From Actinomadura nitritigenes (lineage in GTDB: Bacteria; Actinomycetota; Actinomycetes; Streptosporangiales; Streptosporangiaceae), in contig NZ_JAGEOK010000019.1 in the NCBI RefSeq assembly GCF_017573545.1, positions 1 through 64,000 on the forward strand: DNA of 64,000 nt, read 5' to 3'. The first letter of the stretch is position 1; each line of letters starts with the position of its first letter. Shown here piece after piece: positions 1 to 8,041 of this stretch. A program made the translations under genes and the position numbers. The notes below the pieces were generated by a model. That model was not told where the DNA came from, searched no databases, and was given only the letters and a program-made list of their open reading frames with translations.

Positions 1-39
1 GCCGACGACGACGGCGCGGTGTTCGGGCATGATCTGCAT
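1..39 (-). CDS. 5' end of a minus-strand gene, probable universal stress protein (partial)
   Basis: Only the first 13 codons are inside the window, reading MQIMPEHRAVVVG. A good ribosome binding site (AGGGAGG, complement of 47-53) sits 7 bases before the ATG at 39. The hydrophobic VVVG after a charged start is how Usp domains begin (VVVGVDGS). A DevR-like box lies about 80 bp upstream, as for the other stress genes here. The family assignment is inferred from these few residues and from context. Confidence 0.4.
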   Translation of the reverse strand, partial: MQIMPEHRAVVVG

Positions 40-92
40 TGACGACCTCCCTCGGTCGCTTCCAGCGTCGCAGCCGCCCGGCCGCAAGATCA

Positions 93-128
93 GTGCCGAG
101 CGTCCCCCGCCACCGGGACCTTCGGCCC
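93..128 (-). promoter_or_regulatory. Paired DevR-like boxes
   Basis: GGGACCTTCGGCCC at 115-128, preceded exactly 22 bp away by GTGCCGAGCGTCCC at 93-106, which matches the reverse-oriented box at 11 of 14 positions. The pair lies 54-89 bp before the ATG of the minus-strand gene at 39. Confidence 0.65.
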
Positions 129-348
129 GCTCCCCGCGGTCCCGGTACTCGCTTCCGTGCCACCATCCGGTCCGCGCGGTGTCCGGTACGGTGCAGCCGC
201 CGTATGAAGCCTCCCCGCTGAAACGGGCGCCGAACACGCGCCGGCCGAAACCGCTGCAGCGGTCGAATCCCTTGGCCTGCAGGCCGGCGACACGGGCGCG
301 GGACCGAACGGCGAGCCGGAACGGTCCCGTGCCGACCCGGATACGGGC

Positions 349-362
349 GGGTCCTTCGGCCC
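349..362 (+). promoter_or_regulatory. DevR-like box
   Basis: GGGTCCTTCGGCCC, one base from the commonest form in this window. It is centred about 120 bp before the GTG start at 478, the longest distance in the set, so its target is less certain than for the others. Confidence 0.5.
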
Positions 363-477
363 TGTGCGTCGTGCCCGCGCGGGTGGTGGGGTGGTTGGTG
401 GCGGCCGATGCCGCTGATCGGGGACCGTGCCGTTCCGCAGGGCGCGGAGCGTCTCGCAATTGCAGGGGGTGAGCGCG

Positions 478-951
478 GTGGGCGTACTGACCGGCGAAGA
501 ACTCGCTCGCGAACCGTTCCTGCGCGGCATGAGGAAGGCCGATCTGACGAGGCTCGCGACTGCGGGCCGTCGCGTCACGATCCCGGCCGCGCACCGGATG
601 TGCACGCAGGGGCGGCCTGCTGAGCGATTCTGGATCATCGACGCCGGGACGGTGACCGTCGACCTGCAGCTGCCCGATCGGCGTGCGGTCATCGAGACCC
701 TGGGACCCGGGTCCGTGCTCGGGTGGTCATGGCTTTTCCAGCCGCGTCTATGGAGCTATGGGGCCGTCGCGAGCACGAGGGTCGACGCCCTCGAGTTCGA
801 CGCCCGGCTGGCGCGCACCCTCTGTGCGGTCGACACGGCCCTCGGGTACGAGCTGACGCGCCGATTCGCGGAACTCGTCGTCGAACGGCTCCACGCCACG
901 CGCCTCAGCCTCCTGGAACAGGCGCCGGCCCCGGCGGGAGCCTCCCACTGA
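478..951 (+). CDS. Cyclic-nucleotide-binding-fold protein without a DNA-binding domain (copy 1)
   Basis: A 157-residue protein made of one CRP-like cNMP-binding beta-barrel plus a C-terminal helix; there is no winged helix. GTG at 478 was chosen because AGGGGG lies 8 bases upstream and the product then starts like the paralogue at 18524 (both have LAREPF followed by SGM or RGM). Residues GWSWLF and ALEFDARLARTLCAVD are shared with the paralogues at 18524 and 32913. The phosphate-binding cassette of true cAMP receptors (GE, then RxA or RxS) is not recognisable. It is therefore probably a sensor or adaptor rather than a transcription factor. A DevR-like box lies upstream. Confidence 0.75.
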   Translation: MGVLTGEELAREPFLRGMRKADLTRLATAGRRVTIPAAHRMCTQGRPAERFWIIDAGTVTVDLQLPDRRAVIETLGPGSVLGWSWLFQPRLWSYGAVASTRVDALEFDARLARTLCAVDTALGYELTRRFAELVVERLHATRLSLLEQAPAPAGASH

Positions 952-1282
952 CCGCGTGCACCTTCTCCTTGCGGAGCAGGACGGCGTGTTCCCCGCCGCC
1001 CCCGCGACCCTCGGCACCGCGCAACGGAAGGCGATCGAGGAGATCCAGGGCGGGCGAGTTCGGCGCTGCGCGGCCGGCCGGGCGCGGCCTGACGCACCGG
1101 CTGGTCTCTTCCCGCGGTCGCGCACGAGTGATCCCGGACGTGGCTTTCCTCTTCGCGGGACAAAGGTTGCCCGATAGGAGGGACCTTTGCCCCTGGGGCG
1201 GCACTAGCAGGCCATGAAACGTGGGAACAAGCGTTCACGCGGCCTGTCCGTGCCGCTCGCAGAGGTCAATGAGGAGAGATCG
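952..1282. other. Intergenic region with one DevR-like box
   Basis: About 330 bases with no supportable gene. The only recognised element is the box at 1180-1193, with a weaker, longer relative (GGGACAAAGGTTGCCC) at 1157-1172, about 22 bp upstream. Confidence 0.6.
1180..1193 (+). promoter_or_regulatory. DevR-like box
   Basis: GGGACCTTTGCCCC, centred about 97 bp before the ATG at 1283. An imperfect related palindrome lies about 22 bp upstream. Confidence 0.65.
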
Positions 1283-2128
1283 ATGTCCGCCCCGATCGTC
1301 ATCGGCACCGATGGTTCCGATGGGGCGGCGCGCGCCCTCGACTGGGCCGCCGCTGAAGCCGTCGTGCGCGGACGTCCCCTGAACATCGTCCATGCCGTCG
1401 AGTGTCGGCCGTCCACGACGCCCCATCCGGCGCAGCCCGAGAACGCCGGGCCCATTACCCGGGTGGGCAGGATGCTCCTGGCGGCCGCCCACGAACGCGT
1501 CCGGGAGCGGTGGCCGGACCTGGAGACGACGACCGTTCTGGTGACCGGGGAGACCTGGCGGGCCCTGAGAGCACAGTCGGAGAACGCGTTCGAGCTGGTC
1601 CTGGGAAGCCGTGGCCTGGGCGAATTCACCGACCTGCAACTGGGGAGCACGAGCCTGCGCATGGCCGAGCGCTCCACCGTCCCGGTGGTGATCGCGCGCG
1701 GGGAGGCCGCCCGTGGCGGCGACATACTCGTGGGCATCGACCCGGTGCGAGACGCCGGCGCGATCCTCGACTACGCCTTCGACGCCGCCGTGCTCCACGG
1801 TGTCCGGCTCCGCGTCGTCCACGCGTGGCAGACGCTCGCGACCTTCATCGAGGCGGGTTACGCCGACGTCGAGCAGATCGAGGCGGACCTGAGGAAAGCG
1901 GTCATCACCGCTTACCAGTCACTGCAAGGGAGATATCCCGAAGTCGACGTCGTCGACGAAATCGTCTTGGAGCATCCGGTGACCGCATTGTCCAAGGCCT
2001 CGCGCGAGGCCCGCCTTCTGGTGGTCGGTGCCCGCGACTGGCACTGGACCTCGCCCCAGCTCGGATCCGTCAGCCACGGAGTGATGCACCACGCGCAGTG
2101 CCCGGTGGCGGTCATCCCATCCCGCTGA
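1283..2128 (+). CDS. Universal stress protein, tandem UspA domains
   Basis: A 281-residue protein with two Usp domains (about 1-140 and 150-281). The first starts MSAPIVIGTDGSDGAAR and carries the ATP-binding glycine motif as GSRGLGEFTDLQLGST. The second starts DILVGIDPVRDAG and ends VSHGVMHHAQCPVAVIPSR. ATG at 1283 was chosen over the open frame upstream because GAGGAGAG precedes it. Double-domain USPs of this size are the typical DosR-regulon type (Rv1996, Rv2005c, Rv2623), where ATP binding is linked to growth arrest. The CBS-BON gene follows closely, probably in one transcript. Confidence 0.92.
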   Translation: MSAPIVIGTDGSDGAARALDWAAAEAVVRGRPLNIVHAVECRPSTTPHPAQPENAGPITRVGRMLLAAAHERVRERWPDLETTTVLVTGETWRALRAQSENAFELVLGSRGLGEFTDLQLGSTSLRMAERSTVPVVIARGEAARGGDILVGIDPVRDAGAILDYAFDAAVLHGVRLRVVHAWQTLATFIEAGYADVEQIEADLRKAVITAYQSLQGRYPEVDVVDEIVLEHPVTALSKASREARLLVVGARDWHWTSPQLGSVSHGVMHHAQCPVAVIPSR

Positions 2129-2142
2129 AGGGACTCATGCAG

Positions 2143-2817
2143 ATGAAGCGACCGACCGTGGAGACGGTCATGACATCCGACGTCGTGACGGTGTCGCCCG
2201 ACGATTCGTTCAAGGACGTGATCACCGCTCTCGCCGACCACGAGATCAGCGGAGCACCCGTCGTGGACGAGGGGGGGCGCCTCATCGGCGTGGTCACCGA
2301 GGCGGACCTGCTCCGCAAGGCGGCGGCCGGCCAAGGGGGGCCGGGACGGAGGCAACGCCTTGAGCGGCAGCGGTCCGAGGCCACCACGGCCGGTGAGGCC
2401 ATGAGCTCGCCCGCGGTCACCACGACCGCGGACACCGCGGTCGCCGAAGCGGCGCGGTCGATGTGCCGCCACGGCTTCAAGCGGCTCCCGGTCGTGGACC
2501 CCGACGGCCGGCCGGTCGGCATCGTCAGCCGTGCCGACCTGCTGAGCGTCTTCCTGAGAGCGGACGCGGAGATCCACGACGAGGTGATCCACGAGATCGT
2601 CATCCAGAGCCTCTGGCTCGACCCCGCCGAGGTGGAGGTCGACGTGCGCGACGGTGTGGTCACCCTGCGGGGCCGTGTGCCCGTGGCGAGTCTCGTCCCG
2701 ATCGCCGAACGCCTGACGGCCTCCGTCGACGGCGTCGTCAGGGTGATCAATCGACTGGACTACGACGAGGACGACTCCGCGCGGCCGCACCGGGGCCGCG
2801 CGGGCCGGCGGCATTAG
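2143..2817 (+). CDS. CBS-CBS-BON domain protein
   Basis: A 224-residue soluble protein. Two CBS motifs (roughly 5-60 and 85-145, with GAPVVDEGGRLIGVVTEADL and KRLPVVDPDGRPVGIVSRAD) form a Bateman module that usually binds adenine nucleotides. A C-terminal BON domain (about 165-215, VEVDVRDGVVTLRGRV) follows. GAAGGGA at 2127-2133 favours ATG 2143; ATG 2137, two codons earlier, is the alternative. It lies 14 bp after the USP and is probably cotranscribed. The DosR-regulon counterpart is Hrp1 (Rv2626c), which is CBS-only; the added BON domain is common in actinomycetes. Its ligand and partner cannot be read from sequence. Confidence 0.88.
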   Translation: MKRPTVETVMTSDVVTVSPDDSFKDVITALADHEISGAPVVDEGGRLIGVVTEADLLRKAAAGQGGPGRRQRLERQRSEATTAGEAMSSPAVTTTADTAVAEAARSMCRHGFKRLPVVDPDGRPVGIVSRADLLSVFLRADAEIHDEVIHEIVIQSLWLDPAEVEVDVRDGVVTLRGRVPVASLVPIAERLTASVDGVVRVINRLDYDEDDSARPHRGRAGRRH

Positions 2818-2854
2818 GGCTCCCTCCGTGTTCGTCGAGCGGGTCCGGCCTTCG

Positions 2855-3307
2855 TCAGGTCGGTTCGTCGCGGGGGTCGATGTGCTCGGTGGTGACGCCG
2901 CCGGGGTGCAGGGGGATGCGGCGTCCGGTGATCTTTTCGGGGGTGAGGCGGACGAAGAACGGTTCGGGGGCGGGGATCCATGGGGCGAGTGGCAGTGTTT
3001 TGAGGCGTTGGATGTCGGTGGGGTCGGTGACGATCTCGGCGGGGCCGGTGGCGATGACGCTCCATGCGGTTCGCAGTGCCGGTTCGAGGTCGTCGGCCTC
3101 GAGGGTGAGGGGGCGTCGGGCCTGGATGGCGTCCGTTTTGGAGCCGGGTGCGGTGGTGAACACCAGGGTGGTGCCGTCCAGGATGAAGTTGACCGGCAGG
3201 ATGGACGCGGTGCCGTCGTCGGTGGCCCAGGCGATCCGGCCGACCGCGACGCTGCGCAGCAGTGTCAGGCAGGCGTCGGTGTCGAGGATCTGGAGTCCGG
3301 TGGTCAT
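2855..3307 (-). CDS. Pyridoxamine 5'-phosphate oxidase-fold protein
   Basis: A 150-residue protein of the split-barrel flavin-binding family. Features seen: a start MTTGLQILDTDACLTLLRS, the barrel strands VGRIAWATDDGTASILPVNF and GTTLVFTTAPGSK, and a C-terminal FVRLTPEKITGRRI, all typical of small PNPOx-like proteins that bind FMN or F420 in actinobacteria. It is the last gene of the arginine deiminase operon; its start overlaps the arcC stop by 4 bases (ATGA). Rv0080 is the DosR-regulon analogue. The substrate is unknown and a true role in vitamin B6 synthesis is unlikely. Confidence 0.85.
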   Translation of the reverse strand: MTTGLQILDTDACLTLLRSVAVGRIAWATDDGTASILPVNFILDGTTLVFTTAPGSKTDAIQARRPLTLEADDLEPALRTAWSVIATGPAEIVTDPTDIQRLKTLPLAPWIPAPEPFFVRLTPEKITGRRIPLHPGGVTTEHIDPRDEPT

Positions 3308-4203
3308 GGCGCCTCGATTCTGGTGCCCGTGCCGCCCGCGAGCAGGGCGGGCGCGTCGGCGAGGGACCCGATGACCGCGACGGCGCCGGGCCGATGCTCG
3401 GCGAAGCGGCAGGCCGCCTCCGCCTTCGGCCCCATGGAGCCGCTCGGCAGGTCCATCGCGCGCAGCCGGTCCGGGGTGATGGTGCCGACAGGACGGGCGT
3501 TCACCGTGCCATGGTCGCGCATCACGGCGGGGACGTCGGTGAGCAGCATCAGCGTGTCCGCCTTCAGGCGCTCCGCGAGGAGGGCGGCCGTGAGGTCCTT
3601 GTCGACGACCGCCTCGACGCCATGGTGGTCCGGGTCGACCGGCACGCCGCCGCCACCGGCCGCGATGACCACGCAGCCGCCGTCGACGAGCCGCCGCATG
3701 GTCGCGAGCTCCACGATGTCGCGCGGTTCGGGGGACGGGACGACGCGTCGCCACATCCGGCCGTCCGGGCGCATCGCCCAGCCCCGATCGTCCCGCATCC
3801 GCCTGGCCTCGGCCGGCGTGCAGCCGCGGCCGATGAACTTGGTCGGGTTCCGGAAGGCGGGGTCGGCCGGGTCGACCAGGGTCTCGGTCAGCAGGGCGAC
3901 GACCTCGCGGCCGGGAAGTGCGCGGCGGAGTTCCCGGATCAGCCAGTAGCCGATCATGCCCTGGGTCGCGGCGCCGAGCGCGTCGAGCGGGTAGGGCGTG
4001 CTGAGCTCCGGGTCCGCGGCGCTCTCGATCGCCAGCAACCCGACCTGCGGGCCGTTCCCGTGCGTGACGATCAGCTCGTTGCCCTCCGCCAGCGCCGCGA
4101 GGCCGCGGACGGCCTCGCGGACGTGGGCGATCTGGACGGCGGCGTCCAGGGGTTCCCCGCGCCGCAGCAGCGCGTTGCCTCCGAGCGCGGCGACGATCCT
4201 CAT
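3304..4203 (-). CDS. arcC: Carbamate kinase
   Basis: A 299-residue cytosolic amino-acid-kinase-fold enzyme. It makes ATP from carbamoyl phosphate and ADP, the energy-yielding last step of the arginine deiminase pathway. Family signatures are visible: the N-terminal VAALGGNALLRRGEP, the nucleotide/substrate loop VITHGNGPQVG-like segment near residue 48, GCVVIAAGGGGVPV near 180, and VVDKDLTAALLAE near 210. Length is normal for the family (about 300-315). It overlaps arcB upstream and the PNPOx gene downstream by 4 bases each, so all are translationally coupled. Confidence 0.95.
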   Translation of the reverse strand: MRIVAALGGNALLRRGEPLDAAVQIAHVREAVRGLAALAEGNELIVTHGNGPQVGLLAIESAADPELSTPYPLDALGAATQGMIGYWLIRELRRALPGREVVALLTETLVDPADPAFRNPTKFIGRGCTPAEARRMRDDRGWAMRPDGRMWRRVVPSPEPRDIVELATMRRLVDGGCVVIAAGGGGVPVDPDHHGVEAVVDKDLTAALLAERLKADTLMLLTDVPAVMRDHGTVNARPVGTITPDRLRAMDLPSGSMGPKAEAACRFAEHRPGAVAVIGSLADAPALLAGGTGTRIEAP

Positions 4204-5138
4204 CGGCGTCCTTCCAGCTGGTCCGTCAGGAGGGCGTAGAGGACGGCCTGGGCGGCCGGGAGCCGGTTGGCGGCCTGCCGGAAGGCCAGCGAACGGCCGC
4301 CGTCGATGACGGCCGCGGTGACCTCCTCGCCGCGGTGGGCGGGCAGGCAGTGCATGAACACGGCGTCCTCACCGGCGCGGTCCATGAGGTCCTGGTTCAC
4401 CTGGTACGCGTCGAACGCGGCGCGGCGGTGCGCGCGCTCTTCCTCGGGATCGCCCATCGACAACCAGACGTCGGTGTACACCACGCTCGCGCCGGCGACG
4501 GCCACGGCGGGATCGTGCGTCACGAGGACGCTTCCGCCGTGCCGACCGGCCTCGGCTCTTGCGGACGCGAGGGCCTCCTCGCCGGGCAGGTGGCCGTCCG
4601 GAGCCGCGATCGCCATGTCCATGCCGGCGAGCGCCGCGGCCTCCGTCAGGCTGCGGGCGACGTTGTTGGCGCCGTCGCCGACGTAGGCGATCCGGCGGCC
4701 GTGCAGGTCGCCGAAGTGCTCCTGGACGGTCAGCAGGTCCGCGACGGCCTGGAGGGGGTGGTGGCCGTCGGTCAGGGCGTTGATCACCGGTATCGGCGCG
4801 GCGGCCGCGAGCTCCTCGACGTCGGCGTCGGCGAAGGTGCGGATGACGACCGCGGCGGCGTAGGAGCCCATGACCCGCGCGGTGTCGCCGATGGTCTCCC
4901 CGCGCCGCAGCTGCAGCTCGTCCGGCCCGACGGTGACGGGGGCGCCGCCGAGGCGCGCGACCGCCGCCGCCGTGGACAGGCGGGTCCGGGTGGACGGCTT
5001 GGCGAAGTACATCGGGACGATCCGCCCCGCGAGCAGTTCGCTTGCGGCGGTGGGATCGTCCTGGAACCCGGCGGCCAGTTTCAGCAGCAGGGCCAGGTCG
5101 CGGGCGCTCATGTCGCCGACGCGCAGCAGGTCTTTCAC
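4200..5138 (-). CDS. arcB: Ornithine carbamoyltransferase (catabolic)
   Basis: A 312-residue enzyme that phosphorolyses citrulline to ornithine and carbamoyl phosphate in this operon. Carbamoyl-phosphate loop KPSTRTRLS (about residue 50), DGHHPLQAVADLL (the HPxQ motif) and the C-terminal ornithine site MHCLPAHRGEEV are intact. The GTG start at 5138 overlaps the arcA stop as GTGA. Anabolic argF has the same fold. The catabolic role is inferred from position between arginine deiminase and carbamate kinase, and from the absence of arginine biosynthesis genes nearby. Confidence 0.93.
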   Translation of the reverse strand: MKDLLRVGDMSARDLALLLKLAAGFQDDPTAASELLAGRIVPMYFAKPSTRTRLSTAAAVARLGGAPVTVGPDELQLRRGETIGDTARVMGSYAAAVVIRTFADADVEELAAAAPIPVINALTDGHHPLQAVADLLTVQEHFGDLHGRRIAYVGDGANNVARSLTEAAALAGMDMAIAAPDGHLPGEEALASARAEAGRHGGSVLVTHDPAVAVAGASVVYTDVWLSMGDPEEERAHRRAAFDAYQVNQDLMDRAGEDAVFMHCLPAHRGEEVTAAVIDGGRSLAFRQAANRLPAAQAVLYALLTDQLEGRR

Positions 5139-6343
5139 GGGGTCACCTCGTCGCGGTGGAGGGGGCAGGTCATGCAGCGGGGGCCGCCGCGTCCGCGGCC
5201 GAGCTCGCCGCCCGGAATGGTGACGACCTCGATGCCGTTGCGGCGGAGCATGGTGTTGGTGGTGACGTTGCGCTCGTAGGCGACGACGACGCCCGGTTCG
5301 ACGGCCAGGACGTTGTTCCCGTCGTCCCACTGCTCGCGCTCGGCCGCGCGGACGTCCTGCTCGGCGGTCAGGACGCGGACGTGGGCGAGGTCCAGGGCGC
5401 GGGCGATCGCGGGGAACAGCGCCTCGTTCTCGTGGACCACGACCTCGTCCGCGCGCCCCGGCGTCAGGGTGTAGGAGCGCAGCGGCGGCAGCTCGGGGTA
5501 GACGGTGAAGACGTCCTTGCCGACCATCGTCATGACGGTGTCCAGGTGCATGAACGCCCGCCGGCGCGGCAGCTGCGCGGCGATGACGCGTCCGGCGGCG
5601 CCGGCGGTGAACAGGCGCTGGGCGAGCAGCTCGATGGCCTGCGGGGTGGTCCGCTCGCTCATCCCGATCAGGACCAGCCCGTTGCCGAGGACATGGACGT
5701 CGCCGCCCTCGATCGTGGGCAGGGCGAAGTCCGCGCCCGGATACCAGATGGTCGGGGGCCGTTCGGCGAACATCGGGTGGAACCGGTAGATCGCGCTGAG
5801 ATGCAGGGTCTCGCGGCGGCGGGCGGGCTTGGCCATCGGATGCAGCGTCACGCCGCCGTACACCCACGCGGACGGGTCTCGGGTGAACAGGTGGTTCGGC
5901 AGCGGCGGCAGGACGAAGTCGCCGTCGTCGAGCGAGGCGAGCAGCAGGCTGTGGACGGCCAGGCCCATCTCCGCCTTCGTCAGCCCGCCGATGAGGTGCC
6001 GGGCGAGGGTGTCGGGGTCCATGCCGTCGAGCGCGGCCCGGACGGGGCCGGCCAGCGTCGGGCCGAGCGCGGTCTCGGACGCCGTGTGGTCGAGCACGTG
6101 CGCCCGCGCCTGCTCGATCTTGAGGGTCTCGGCCAGCAGCTCGCCGAGGTAGTGCACCTGGACGCCGCGCTCGCGCAGGGTGTCGGCGAACACGTCGTGC
6201 TCCTGGCGGGCGCGCTTGGCCCACAGCACCTCGTCGAAGAGCAGGTCGTCCTTGTTGCCGGGGGTGAGGCGGAGGAGTTCCAGGTCGGGGCGGTGCAGCA
6301 GCACCTGCCGCAGCCGCCCGACCTCGGAGGAAACGGTGAACAC
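5135..6343 (-). CDS. arcA: Arginine deiminase
   Basis: A 402-residue guanidino-modifying enzyme converting arginine to citrulline and ammonia. Family signatures: N-terminal SEVGRLRQVLLHRPDLELLRLTP, IEGGDVHVLGNGLVLIGMSER, the catalytic-histidine segment FMHLDTVMTMVG, and the C-terminal nucleophile cysteine in GPRCMTCPLHRD. Length matches ArcA (about 405-410). The start appears to be GTG at 6343, with AAGGA about 8 bases upstream. It follows the transporter gene by 27 bp and couples to arcB through a 4-base overlap. Confidence 0.95.
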   Translation of the reverse strand: MFTVSSEVGRLRQVLLHRPDLELLRLTPGNKDDLLFDEVLWAKRARQEHDVFADTLRERGVQVHYLGELLAETLKIEQARAHVLDHTASETALGPTLAGPVRAALDGMDPDTLARHLIGGLTKAEMGLAVHSLLLASLDDGDFVLPPLPNHLFTRDPSAWVYGGVTLHPMAKPARRRETLHLSAIYRFHPMFAERPPTIWYPGADFALPTIEGGDVHVLGNGLVLIGMSERTTPQAIELLAQRLFTAGAAGRVIAAQLPRRRAFMHLDTVMTMVGKDVFTVYPELPPLRSYTLTPGRADEVVVHENEALFPAIARALDLAHVRVLTAEQDVRAAEREQWDDGNNVLAVEPGVVVAYERNVTTNTMLRRNGIEVVTIPGGELGRGRGGPRCMTCPLHRDEVTP

Positions 6344-6370
6344 GAATGACGTCCTTTCGGGTGGGGCGGG

Positions 6371-7735
6371 TCAGGCGGCCTTGGCGGGCGGTTCGGTCCC
6401 GCTGCCCACGGCCTTGATCGGTGTGCGGTTCTCCCGGTACTTCAGCCAGGCGTAGACGGGCATCCCGGCGAAGATCAGCAGGGTGCCCTTGTAGACGACC
6501 TCGTAGCCGGCGCCGGCGATCGCCCAGACCGAGTAGCCGAACGCCAGCAGCGCGATCACCGCGGCGACGGAGAGGCGGCGCCCGGAGAACGCGGCGCGGT
6601 CGGTGGCCAGCAGGACCAGCTCGGCGGCGGCCGCGTAGGCGTACGGGATGACGGTGGTGAGGGTGGCCAGCAGGATGATGAAGGTGAACTGGTCGACCAG
6701 GCTGCTGTTGTAGTTCATGACCATCAGCACGGTGACCAGGACGCTGGACACCACGAGCCCGGCGACGGGGGTTCCGCCGCGTCCCGTGCGGGCGAAGAAC
6801 CGGGGGAACAGCCCGTCGCGCGCCGCGGCGTAGGGCACCTGTCCCTGCAGCAGGATCCAGCCGTTGAGCGCGCCGAACGCGCTGATCGCGGCGCCCGCCG
6901 CCACCAGGTCGGCCGCCCAGCCGCCGAACGCGGCGTCCGCGGCGTCCGCGAACGGCGCCGTGGAGCCCGACAGGGCCGCCGCCGGGACGAGCCCGAGGAC
7001 GGCGACGGTGCCGAGGATGTAGATCAGCGCGGTGACGGCGGTGCCGGCCACGGTCGCGCGGGGGATCGTCTTCTCGGGGTCCTCCACGTCCTCGGCGGGG
7101 ACGGTCGCCGACTCCAGGCCGATGAACGACCACAGCGTCAGCGCCGCGGCGGCGGTGACCGCCGAGAAGGCGCTGGTCCCGCTCGCGTTGAACGGGCCGA
7201 AGTTGGCGGACTTGATGAAGAACAGCCCGCCGACCGCGATGAGCAGCAGCGGCACCAGCTTCACCACGGTCGTCACGACCTGGACGACCCCGCCCTGCCG
7301 CACGCCGTACGCGTTGACGGCCGTCAGGACCCAGATCGCCGCCAGGCCCACGCCGGCGGCCAGGGGCTTGTTCGTGCCGAGCGCGTGCCAGAAGTGCGCG
7401 AGGTACCCGACGAACGCGACCGCGATCGCCGCGTTCCCGGCCCACACCGCGATCCAGTACCCCCACGCGGTCTGGAATCCGACGAAGTCGCCGAACGCCC
7501 GCCGCGCGTAGGCGTACGGCCCGCCGGTCTTCGGGTAGGCGCGGGCCAGCCGCGCGAACACCAGCGCCAGCAGGACGGCGCCGGCGGCCGTGAAGACCCA
7601 GGCGACCAGGGAGATGGGGCCGTACTTGGCCAGTGAACTGGGCAGCAGGAAGACGCCGGATCCGATCATGTTGCCCACGACCAGAGCCGAGGCCATCCAC
7701 AGCCCCAGTCTCCGTCGGGCGGGTTGCGTGCGCAT
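6371..7735 (-). CDS. arcD: APC-family amino acid antiporter, probable arginine/ornithine exchanger
   Basis: A 454-residue integral membrane protein with about 12 hydrophobic segments and the APC-superfamily opening NMIGSGVFLLPSSLAKYG, close to the GSG substrate loop of AdiC and ArcD exchangers. Further family marks are YPKTGGPYAYARRAFGDFVG and WSFIGLESATVPAEDVEDPEKTIPRAT (each within one transmembrane/loop unit). ATG at 7735 has GAGGAGG 6 bases upstream. It is the first gene of arcDABC, so arginine-in/ornithine-out exchange is the likely role. Another basic amino acid remains possible. Confidence 0.85.
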   Translation of the reverse strand: MRTQPARRRLGLWMASALVVGNMIGSGVFLLPSSLAKYGPISLVAWVFTAAGAVLLALVFARLARAYPKTGGPYAYARRAFGDFVGFQTAWGYWIAVWAGNAAIAVAFVGYLAHFWHALGTNKPLAAGVGLAAIWVLTAVNAYGVRQGGVVQVVTTVVKLVPLLLIAVGGLFFIKSANFGPFNASGTSAFSAVTAAAALTLWSFIGLESATVPAEDVEDPEKTIPRATVAGTAVTALIYILGTVAVLGLVPAAALSGSTAPFADAADAAFGGWAADLVAAGAAISAFGALNGWILLQGQVPYAAARDGLFPRFFARTGRGGTPVAGLVVSSVLVTVLMVMNYNSSLVDQFTFIILLATLTTVIPYAYAAAAELVLLATDRAAFSGRRLSVAAVIALLAFGYSVWAIAGAGYEVVYKGTLLIFAGMPVYAWLKYRENRTPIKAVGSGTEPPAKAA

Positions 7736-7804
7736 GAGCGCCTCCTCGATGAGCGGCCCGCGTGCCGCGCCATCAGCCGATCACCCGCGACCCCGGCGAG
7801 TCGC

Positions 7805-7840
7805 CGGGCATCGGTCCCGGGCACACCGGACCAAGGTCCC
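7805..7840 (-). promoter_or_regulatory. Paired DevR-like boxes of the arc operon
   Basis: CGGACCAAGGTCCC at 7827-7840 and CGGGCATCGGTCCC at 7805-7818, exactly 22 bp apart and 10 of 14 identical. They lie 70-105 bp before the arcD ATG. Confidence 0.65.
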
Positions 7841-7970
7841 GCGGCGCGGTGGCCGAGGGCCCTTGAGCGGCTCCGGGCGCCCGCGACGCAAGAGCCCCGT
7901 CCGTTGCATGGCGGGCGACACGCCGAGCCGGGGCTTGGGCGCGGCCGCCGCGGGCATGCCGCGGTCACGA

Positions 7971-8006
7971 GGGCCGAAGGTCCCGGGGCGCGGTGACGTT
8001 CGGGTG
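7971..8006 (+). promoter_or_regulatory. Paired DevR-like boxes of the acetyltransferase-ligase gene
   Basis: GGGCCGAAGGTCCC at 7971-7984, the exact reverse complement of the commonest box, and a degenerate copy GTGACGTTCGGGTG at 7993-8006, again 22 bp away. They lie 36-71 bp before the ATG at 8042. Confidence 0.65.
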
Positions 8007-8041
8007 CTGACCCCGCGATCCATCCGTCGGAGGCTGGGCCC

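Larger units (their letters stand above)
40..477. other. Divergent intergenic region with two DevR-like boxes
   Basis: About 440 bases between a minus-strand gene leaving the window and the plus-strand gene at 478. No open frame here has convincing protein character. The only structure I can support is the box pair at 93-128 and the single box at 349-362, listed separately. Confidence 0.6.

Noticed and set aside
478..951. Annotation as a CRP/FNR transcription regulator
   Set aside because: There is no winged helix after the barrel in this or the two paralogous proteins, so DNA binding is not supported.
4200..7700. Very long minus-strand open frame of 1166 codons
   Set aside because: Only its last part is the arcB frame. 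The rest is Arg/Gly/Ala-rich shadow translation across arcD and arcA, a common artefact of high third-position GC.
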